Shown here: piece by piece, positions 56,001-64,000 of the stretch
How the letters are laid out: every line of letters starts with the position of its first letter
How positions within the stretch are numbered: position 1 is the first letter of the stretch
Assembly (NCBI GenBank): GCA_963576725.1
Contig: OY755252.1
Location: 54,194,431-54,258,430 of the forward strand
DNA from: Azorinus chamasolen
Lineage: Eukaryota > Mollusca > Bivalvia > Cardiida > Solecurtidae
Direction of reading: 5' to 3'
DNA length: 64,000 nt
Notes under the pieces: model-generated
The model's database searches: none
Seen by the model: only the letters and a program-made list of their open reading frames with translations
Told to the model about the DNA's origin: nothing
Program-made: the position numbers and the translations under genes

Positions 56001-58288
56001 GTCCCGTAAATTATAGTAATAGTTTTATTCACATCAACAGGTTTGAATCCCATTAAATAGCTGAATTGTTTTGTTCGTCCATCCCTACTTTCGTCTGTCT
56101 GTCAGTATGTCTGTCTATTCATATGTTGTGATAGTGTTTATCCGTCTCGAGGTGTTGTGTGACTCATTACTCAAACACTAATTGAATCGGACTGTTGAAA
56201 CGTGCATTATTTGAGCATGTGTACCTTAAGTTTCGGCCCATGAGTTAGCAAAACATTTGTGACAGTGTGATAATTTAGAGCAGCAATAATTTAAATAAGA
56301 AAGTACAGCCAACCTTTGATAAATGTATACTTGTCATTGAAAATATATAGCGATGTATCATCAATATGAAAGATATAGATTAAATGACAGCTGGGAGGAA
56401 CATACATGTATATCTGTTTCAAATGACTCAAAATGAGAATTTATTCGCACTTTGAGCTGTTTGAAAAAGATAATATAGACTCGCCAATAAAGAGGTGAAC
56501 AATTAAGTGTAGTTTTAGTTCTAATGGAAACTTTGAATTACGAGTATGTAGGAAATCGTGTTAATAGACTTATCGATGTTTGACTGTACTATAAAATATA
56601 ACAAACTTAAGGCCATCTAAAGCAGATGAAATTGATTGAAAAAGAAAATGTAATGCGCAAGACAGGCGTCCTGGTACCTACAGGAAATGGGAGAAGAATG
56701 TTCACTGTCCCTGAAAAAGTTTTCAACTTCACGTCCTTTACCAATAGTCCTTAAACATAATTTTATGATTTACGGGACAATCCAATGACACACTTTTCCC
56801 CCAGCAAATGACTGGTTCTGGGTTATGTGAACGCAAGTAGTAATCAGTTTTGTTATTTTTATTAGTAACTCTTGCAAACAGTTAACAATTGATTGTTCGA
56901 CTGAATCAAACTATTTTCATTACATACATTTGTCAGCGGTCAGTGCATAGTTCAGTCAAAAGGGATGTTTTAACTCAGACAGTAAAATTACAGAGTTGAA
57001 CACGACATACAGAGTTGAATTTGAAATTTTCGGTCTATTTGTATACTCCTAAATGCTCGTTTTGATGAATGCTGCTGTTTATAAAGCAATGTATATCATA
57101 TCATTTGTCAGTCTAATTTACAGGACACATTCCTATAATTTACGGGACTGTGACTTTCGAAAGAGAAATTTTCTTACAAATTGTCTTAACGATTTTGTGT
57201 ACTTATGTATGAGTTTATAATACATCGGGAACGTTTCCTGACCCTCAAATTGTTTTTTTTTGTTTTGCACTAATTTTAACTGTGTAAAAGTTCAAATACA
57301 ACATTTTTATGAAGTTGAGTGTGGTGTTCAACTCCTAATTTTCATACTTTATATCAAAATGTTTCATCAGAAATGGATAAATGCATGCTATATAATCTCA
57401 GTTCATACACATAACCCGATTCTTTGAATTATATAACTGTCCGAGCTCTATGTATAACTGTTAAAAATCAGGTTATGGGTACTGTGAACACAAGGAATAA
57501 ATTTCTATAGCTTATGCATTAACCACTCATTTTACATAATTAATTGTTAATAAATATTAGAACTATTTCGGAATAAGGTCAAAGATACATTAAACATTTC
57601 AATATTCACAACTTTTCAGACATACGACGTAGTTGAAATTTAACGTTTTCATTCGGTGAATTGACCAATTTATTTGAGAATGGGTCGTTAAAAACACGTG
57701 CCCCTAGCTATATAACTTCTTATATCACAGTACTATTTTGACCACTGGGCTAAAGCCGCTGTTACGTATAACAGCGTTCATTAGCATTTTTGGAAAAACT
57801 GAGTGATATAGATCTAATATTTCTGAATGTTTATGCTATTAATAAAAGCCTATTACATGTATATGTTTATACAGTACTATTATATTTACATATTGGCTCG
57901 ACCTTTGATTACAGTATGTTTTGCATCAGTCAGTACTCAATATGGTAATGAGCCTGTTAACTAGAGCTACACATAGATCTACATGTTATGTCATATCAAT
58001 TAACTGAAGAGTAAACAACAGATCTATTAAGAAATAGGTAAAAAGACTATTATGATTGATGGATGGATGAGTTGGATTTTACGGCACTGCTACACAAAAA
58101 CTATTATTAACAGGTACTTATAGATAATGGCTTTTAATAAGTCAGTGATCATCGAGTATTTCAATACAGATGCATATAGATCTATCTAGAATGTGCGATT
58201 GACTAGAAACAGTATTTATCACGACAGGAATATATCTCAAATATCTAACAACGTTCAATAAAACGGAAAAAAGAGAACAAATGAAATG

Positions 58289-58781
58289 CAATACCCAGTA
58301 CACTATCATGCAATACCCAGTACACTAAAATCTTTGGAGCTACCAATCCCCAGTACACTAACAGTGACTAACCGACTATTCGTTTGTGGCCATATTTTGG
58401 GCAAACTTGAACCAATATGACTGAAATTTTCAGTATACATAGTTAAATGATATTCAAAGCGATCGCTCAATTCAGAATTTTATATTTTGATTCCATCTTT
58501 CAGTAACATAAAAAAATCTGGGAGATGGTTATGCATTCTTTCGCGAGCACGGCGTTCATTTTGTGGGTTTTCCCATCGTTTGCATTGTTTGATTCCAAAT
58601 CATGTATATAGCGTGTATAATATGAGTATGATGAATCTAAAGCACCACCTATCAATTGCCGAAAAAGAACTAATTAAGAGAAAATACGCATTTACTTACC
58701 CTCGTTGCCATCCTGTTCTCACCGTTGTGTCAAAATAAAGCTCATTTATTAGCAATATCCGGGATACGTCTCCCCCCAGTG
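58289..58781 (-). repeat. Right terminal inverted repeat of the 6.2-kb element
   Basis: Inverse of the left repeat. Three CAAT(A/C)CCCAGTACAC words at 58289, 58311 and 58344 mirror the left arm. An 83-codon frame (58487-58738) matches the left-arm minus-strand frame with about eight amino-acid differences. Confidence 0.85.
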
Positions 58782-58854
58782 GTATCGCCAAAGGATGTTG
58801 AAAATAAAGAAACTCTACAAGAACTGATTCACAGCAAATGAAGAATGTTCAAAC

Positions 58855-59745
58855 ACATATATCATACACATATATCATACACATATACCATACACATATG
58901 CCATATACATATACCATACACATATAACATACACATATACCATACACATATAGCATACACATATATCATACACATATTGCATACACATATATAATACACA
59001 TATACAATACCCGTATCATACACATATACCATACACATATACCATAAACATATATCATGCACATATACTATACACATATAGCATACAGATATATCGTACA
59101 CATATTGCATACACATATATAATACATATATACAATACCCATATCAAACACATATACCATACACATATACCATAAACATATATCATACACATATACTATA
59201 CACATATAACATACACATATACTATACACATATTGCACGCACATTTATAATACACATATACAATACCCATATCATACACATATATCATACACATATACTA
59301 TACACATATACCATACACATATACCATACACATACATGTATATCATAATACATATACCATATACATATAGCATACACATATAGCATACACATATATCATA
59401 ATACATATACCATACACATATATAATAATACATATAGCATACACATATACCATACACATATACCATACACATATACCATACACATATATAATAATACATA
59501 TACCATACACATATACCATACACATATATAATAATACATATACCATACACATATATCATAATACATATATCATAATACATATACCATATACATATACCAT
59601 ACACATATACCATACACATATATAATAATACATATACCATACACATATACCATACACATATACCATACACATATATAATAATACATATACCATACACATA
59701 TACCATACACATATATCATAATACATATACCATACACATAAAACT
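58855..59745. repeat. Microsatellite-like CATACACATATA array
   Basis: About 880 bp built from ACACATATACCATAC and ATAATACATATA words, 12-13 bp each. The long minus-strand frames with repeated MCMVYVYGIC-like words are consequences of the repeat. Confidence 0.95.
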
Positions 59746-59899
59746 TGCATGAATTGAGAATTTGAATACTGTAGAAATTCTATGTATGGGCTATATGTAA
59801 ATGTTAGGTTGGCGAGATGAAGAGCGTGGCGCTGGATTATGTCATCTGTGTAATGTATTCTGCTTAAAATGTAAAACATAATATTGATACCTTTGCTAA

Positions 59900-60740
59900 C
59901 CTAATCCTCTGTGATAGTAGCTACCTTATCAGTTGTATATTAGATCTCAGACAGTCAGTACCAAGGTAGAACATTGTAGTCTTTTTAGAAAGTAAAGAAG
60001 CAGATGTTTTGAAATCCATTAGCAAACAGAGCAGACCCTGATCAGACGGCTTCTATATGGATCTACTATGTTTGCAAATGCCTTAAAACAAGTTTATATG
60101 GAAGAAAAGGTTAAAAAAAACTTATGAATTGAAATCTTTTTTCATTCTCAAGTACCCGATTCGTTTTTGTCTTACTAGTTGGAGTTTGATGTAGAAAGGC
60201 GCATCGTCTAGAATCACTCACACGAATTGTTCACACTTATTGCTCAAACGAATTGCTCTTGGAGGCAGTTTCAGAAATGAGTATAATATGCAGATCATAT
60301 ATGACACACTGCCGACTGTGTTCATGCGTGGTGTTTTCTAAAAGGGGCACCTCGTACAAGTATCATCCCGAGCTGACCTGTTACTTTTCACTAGGTCACG
60401 TGTTTAAATCGGTCAAAATGTGTATGCAAAATATGACTGTCCAAGTTAATTTAAGGTATAGCATACAGTATTGTCTCTCTGTAACCCTGGCCACCCAGTC
60501 AGTTACGAGTAACAAAACTGTCTGTTGATTAAGTTTGCAACATCTTCTAGTACTTAATCCTCGTCGCCAAACAGCTAGCTTCCCGGAAAAGATACTTTAT
60601 AGAGCTGCTATATCTACATGTAACAACTTCATTGTTACATTACTGTCGCTTCCAGGACATCACGACACGAGAAATGGAGTGGGACATTACCATTGGTAAA
60701 GTTATATTGGTATAATTTCTCTAGATTTCTACATTGCTGT
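59900..60740. other. Intron sequence; palindromic repeat fragment; no gene
   Basis: AGCAAACAGAGCAGACCCTG...GGATCTACTATGTTTGCAAA (60020-60080) is the dispersed family. The 91-codon open frame at 60253-60528 is not recognised. Confidence 0.4.
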
Positions 60741-60742
60741 AG

Positions 60743-60818
60743 GTGGGCCAAGGATGTGGAAACCAAACGTGCACTGAAGACAAACCGTGTACAGTGGATA
60801 ATGAATGTGAAATAAATG
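60743..60818 (+). CDS. Exon 2 of third PAN gene: Cys-rich linker
   Basis: 76 nt, between a TTGCTGTAG acceptor and a G|GTATGT donor, phase 0 in and phase 1 out. It encodes 25 residues with Cys at 5, 10, 16 and 22, exactly the spacing of 17153-17228, although most of the residues between differ. Selection on the cysteine framework is the natural explanation. It would follow the PAN exon at 48250 (or the one at 37831). Confidence 0.7.
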
Positions 60819-61084
60819 GTATGTCTAAATAGTTTCAATAGATATTGTGTACACCAATGAAATGTCAGCTATTGTTAAACAATCTTATATAAGCTTCTGC
60901 TGATGACTCATCCATACTTGTTTCAGACAAACATTTGTCCTCTGTGAAAATGACACTCTCTAAAGATATTGGCAGAGTAAGCCAGTAGTTAAATGATAAC
61001 AAGTTATCATTGCATTTAGGCAAAATACACTCAATTGGTTTTGCTCCGAGCATAAACTGAAAGCAAGATCTCATTTAAATACAG

Positions 61085-62270
61085 TCTGTAATGACACACC
61101 TATTAATAAAAGAGTAGTAAAGTCAAACAGGCAAAGCCACATACCAGACACAACCACCACCAAAACATCGATATACAGCATGTCACACGCACACGCACGC
61201 ACACGCACGCGCACGCACACACACACGGACACAACCACACACCCAAACACACACAAGATGAACACAGGAAACACCAACAGACACACAAGCACCAGTGATC
61301 AACATTCGAAACATGAACAAAAGCACACGTACAAATACAAAAGACAAACAAAAGTACGGTTGACAAAGAGAGTACCGCATTGGAATGGTCAGTAGCAAAA
61401 TCACCACTGGGGATTTAAACCGGTTTACGGACGCTCTACCCTCACACTTATCTCATAGTCACCCTAGCTTAACAAATAGTGTAAATAAAGGTATCCCCGC
61501 CGGACTTTCTCACAACGTGGAAGACGGTAAACACATGGCAATATGTGAAACATAGCATAGCTACTGTGAAAAATCCGTCAAATATGTACTCCGTGGCTTT
61601 GCTGAAGTCAGAGCTACTGTAGGGAAGCCGTTAAGGACACAACAGGGGAAAAGTAATACATGAGTCTGGTAAGCTCATCTCATTTCTGAGTTTAAAAGTA
61701 AACCATCATAGGGTACTACACTCGGCCTGTCATGGGACAAGCAAAGTGGGAATCGTAACTATTGGCTGTAAAGGGGTCAATAACAAAACATGCAGTGCGT
61801 TGCAATATAATGGGGTCATAACTTTTCTTCTTAAAGGTTTAATGCGTTTTAAAAACAAATCATGATAAGGGATATAATCCCGAATTTTCCTAAGTTTGTA
61901 GATAACATCACCATAAAAGTCTGGGTGAGAAATGCTTTGTTGCAGTAAGGTCCGTACATTGCAATTATATTTACTAATGAGTGGTAAATGTCGATAATAG
62001 AATTTAGAAAACGTTTTCCGAAGTTTGTGATATCTGTAACCTTGCTTAAGAAGTTTACCAGTTATAACTAAATTGCGACAGTCACTGTTAAAATCTTCTA
62101 GCAAAGAACAGGCGCGGGCAAACCGAATAAGTTGAGAAATATAAACCCCATAGGATGTAGAACGGGATATATCTCCATCTAAAAATGAATAATTAACAAT
62201 TTTGAAATTGAAATATTCCCTTTTATCGAATAATAACTCCTTTATTCTCCCACATTCAGCCGTATGCTGT
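61085..62270 (-). mobile_element. Retroelement 3' part, longest copy of its family
   Basis: On the minus strand: coding region 61730-62305, then the 3' region down to about 61130, including (CACG/CA)n at 61183-61250 and the TTGGAATGGTCAGTAGCAAA and GTATCCCCGCCGGACTTTC words shared with 23.3, 35.1 and 50.4 kb. The 5' border is at a short tandem repeat (62225-62425). Confidence 0.65.
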
Positions 62271-62305
62271 GACCCCTCCAATAGTATCTCCATTATTTCC
62301 CACAT
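61730..62305 (-). pseudogene. Retroelement polyprotein C-terminal region (GVYISQLIRFARAC)
   Basis: A 191-codon frame with STSYGVYISQLIRFARAC, LLKQGYRYHKLRKTFSKFYY and LLQQSISHPDFYGDVIYKLR. I recognise this block as one that follows the reverse transcriptase domain in a group of invertebrate retroelements. This is family knowledge, not a computed match. The reverse transcriptase itself is missing; the first residues come from the adjacent tandem repeat. Intact as a frame, but a fragment of an element. Confidence 0.55.
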
Positions 62306-62425
62306 TGGTCCGTATGCTGTGTCCCCTCCAATAATAACCCCTTTATTTCCTACATTCAGCCGTATGTTGTGACCCCTCCAATAATAACTCCTTTACTTCC
62401 CACATTCCCTCCAATAATAAATCCC
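62225..62425. repeat. About 50-bp tandem repeat, 3-4 copies
   Basis: CATTCAGCCGTATGCTGTGA then CCCCTCCAATAATAACTCC, starting near 62253, 62302 and 62352, with a shortened last copy. Confidence 0.75.
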
Positions 62426-62536
62426 TTATACCCCTCTTATAGTAACTCGGCGTCTCATTAGGAGTCAGGCTGTTTGACACTCGGTCAGTAGTTTCTCAAT
62501 CATTTGATCGAAACGGATGTTAATATTATGTTATAG

Positions 62537-62671
62537 AATGTGGACCGCCTCCATACTCGACTGTCATGGGCAATATATACACGGTCAACAGCACCGTGCT
62601 AGTGGATGACGGGGCTGTGAGCGCAAAGATAAGGTGTGCAGAAAGTGGGACATGGGTGGAAATGCATACAT
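62537..62671 (+). CDS. Exon 3 of third PAN gene: short CCP-like module
   Basis: 135 nt, phase 1 at both ends, between a GTTATAG acceptor and a T|GTAAGT donor. It encodes about 45 residues starting ECGPPPYSTVMGNIYTVNS and ending with a Cys (KIRCAESGTW). It is the counterpart of 19966-20097, with the same missing cysteine relative to a full sushi domain. The following CTLD exons are expected beyond the window. Confidence 0.7.
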
Positions 62672-62691
62672 GTAAGTCGATGGAATAATTG

Positions 62692-62911
62692 TTAACCTTT
62701 AATCCGTTCCTTCATATAAACGCCTTTTCACGCATTGGCAAACAGAGAATTCCCAGGTCAGACGGCTCCTGTGAGGACCAGGGTATGCTCTGTTTGCTAA
62801 CGGAATGGTTACAATGTTCTACCTTCCGTATTTCATTATTCAACTATTTTGTCTATGAATATTCAGTAGGTTTTGAAATTTGGAATAAATATAGAACAGG
62901 GAAAGGATTAA
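62692..62911. mobile_element. TTAA-flanked MITE next to exon 3 of third gene
   Basis: TTAA at 62692-62695 and 62908-62911. Ends TTAACCTTTAATCCGTTCCT and, inverted, TTAATCCTTTCCCTGTTCTA. It holds the AGACGGCTCCTGTGAGGACC and GCTCTGTTTGC words. It begins 20 bp after the exon 3 splice donor. Confidence 0.6.
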
Positions 62912-62989
62912 CCTGATGTTCTTTGATAAAATAATATACATATTTTCCCCATGTCAATTAGTGGATGTAACCAACACTGTGTGCTGTCA

Positions 62990-63420
62990 AACTGCCAATT
63001 AAACTTTCTCCTCATATTAGCCCTTTCATGCATTCACAAAGAAAGCAGACCCGGATCAGGCGGCTCCTGTAGGACTCCTCTCATCCAGGTCTTCTCTGTT
63101 TGCGTATGAAATTATGATAGATCGGATACTACAGTTTGTAGCAAAACCACAAAAACTGTGTACATATGCGAATATAAAAGATTAGCTAATAAATACTATT
63201 GATGTCATTTTCTTACTGAATAGCTCTATGCAACAGGGAAATTATTAAACTGTTAAACCAATCAAATTTCAAAGGAATAAACCACATATATAGACATAGC
63301 GATTGAGACAAATGGTGAAGTTCCTGATCAGACATTGCATTGAAAAGGCGGCGTCTGATCTGAGACTGCACTATTTGTCGGTGTGCATTTTTGCGACATT
63401 GGCGATTAAACGGTTCTTCA
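62990..63420. mobile_element. Palindromic repeat and family A MITE fragment
   Basis: AGCAGACCCGGATCAGGCGG...CTTCTCTGTTTGC at 63045-63105. From 63245 a family A copy in inverse orientation (AATTTCAAAGGAATAAACCA, AAGGCGGCGTCTGATC, TTGCGACATTGGCG) without clear TTAA ends. Confidence 0.55.
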
Positions 63421-64000
63421 CAGCTGTTTGCGCAGATTCTAACAATTTCGCGTCCGTTTAAACGTACGTTTCATTCTTTTGGCGCCAATTTATTATCGTC
63501 TGTTTCATGTTTCAGCGTAGACTTCAATTTCTGCTCTAAGTTGCGTATCAGACAGTTTGGATCCTGATATTTTGAACAATAGGTTTTTTAACTATATTGT
63601 CCCTGAATATTCAGTAGGTATTGAAATCTGGAATAGTCATAGAACAGGGAAAGGGTTCATAGATACAGTTCGAATGTTCCTGTATTGGAAGGAAATCAGT
63701 AGAATAGAAGCAAACCAAGAGAATGGAATAAACATGAAAGGAAAATGAGTATAATGTCCACGGCAAACTGGTTTGGTACATAAACCTATGCAAACAAAGT
63801 AGACCCAGATCATGGGGCTCACCTTTGATCAAGGTCAGCACTGTTGTCATACAAATCATTGTTTTTTTTTACTGATAAATTTTGAAACGACTTTTTGATT
63901 AATTAACCATTTACCCTTTTCTACGCCGTTGCAAACAAGGTAGACCCAGATCAGGGTCTGCTCTGTTTGCTTATGATATATATCTGATTCTACAATTTCT
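63421..64000. repeat. Repeat fragments at the right edge
   Basis: TGAATATTCAGTAGGTATTGAAAT...AACAGGGAAAGGGTT (63604-63656) matches the right end of the MITE at 62692. AGTAGACCCAGATCA words at 63800 and 63942 belong to the dispersed palindromic family. No gene recognised. Confidence 0.5.

Larger units (their letters stand above)
52586..58781. mobile_element. 6.2-kb DNA transposon-like element, long TIRs, 5-bp TSD
   Basis: Ends read CACTGGGGGGAGACGTATCC and its inverse. GTATC is duplicated directly outside (52581-52585 and 58782-58786). Inverted repeats extend about 500 bp inwards (to about 53085 and from about 58289). The 5.2 kb interior shows no recognisable transposase, only short open frames (53881-54069, 55386-55601, 55756-55992) and a hairpin MITE-like insert (53385-53560). 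A recurrent TAATTTACGGGAC-like word occurs in the middle. Superfamily unassigned: CACTG ends recall CMC/Chapaev or Transib, a 5-bp duplication recalls Transib, but the end is not the CACWRTG heptamer. Confidence 0.8.

Noticed and set aside
52586..58781. RAG/Transib-type element on the basis of CAC ends and 5-bp duplication
   Set aside because: The terminus CACTGGG does not fit the CACWRTG heptamer and no RAG1-like catalytic frame was found; kept as unassigned.
59272..59712. Long minus-strand frames rich in MCMVYVYGIC
   Set aside because: Product of a CATACACATATA simple repeat.

Overview
The window looks like nuclear DNA of an invertebrate, most likely a bivalve mollusc. That is an inference: genes are split by GT-AG introns, coding density is very low, short inverted-repeat transposons and minisatellites dominate, and the only host genes are secreted lectin-type proteins of a kind that expands in molluscs. 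No bacterial or organelle signature was seen.

Host genes. On the plus strand there is one apparently complete six-exon gene (11013-28318, 966 coding nt, 321 codons plus stop). It encodes a signal peptide, a PAN/apple-like domain, a short Cys-rich linker, a short sushi/CCP-like module and a C-type lectin domain (CTLD). All five intron phases join without a frame break, which is the main support. A second PAN-type first exon (37831-38145) is nearly a copy of the first. A third, more diverged one (48250-48579) is followed by a linker exon (60743-60818) and a CCP-like exon (62537-62671) of the same sizes and phases. The window therefore holds a tandem cluster, with the last gene running off the right edge.

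Mobile DNA. Intron 1 of the complete gene carries a 36-bp satellite, a mariner-type transposon inserted in the satellite (12501-15532), and a Merlin transposon inserted in the mariner transposase gene (12790-14361, 8-bp target duplication, intact transposase). Region 40.6-42.9 kb is a decayed IS630-like transposase split by a CR1-like LINE 3' end. A 5'-truncated LINE with a 14-bp target duplication lies at 50998-51827. Fragments of one further retroelement family recur at least six times. A 6196-bp element (52586-58781) has roughly 500-bp terminal inverted repeats and a 5-bp target duplication but no recognisable transposase; it is the best candidate for something undescribed.

Small elements. 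Several MITE families are visible: TTAA-flanked elements with CCCTTT- or CCCATT-type ends (piggyBac-like), two TA-flanked families (CAGTGCTCC and CAGTAGAACC ends), and one with TAAT flanks. Some have internal segments amplified into minisatellites (40 bp x 13, about 30 bp x 6, 26 bp x 16). A 2-kb foldback palindrome ends 35 bp before the last exon of the complete gene. About 3.1 kb near 5.1-8.3 kb is duplicated at 31.9-35.1 kb with different later insertions. Stretches not listed showed nothing I could support.
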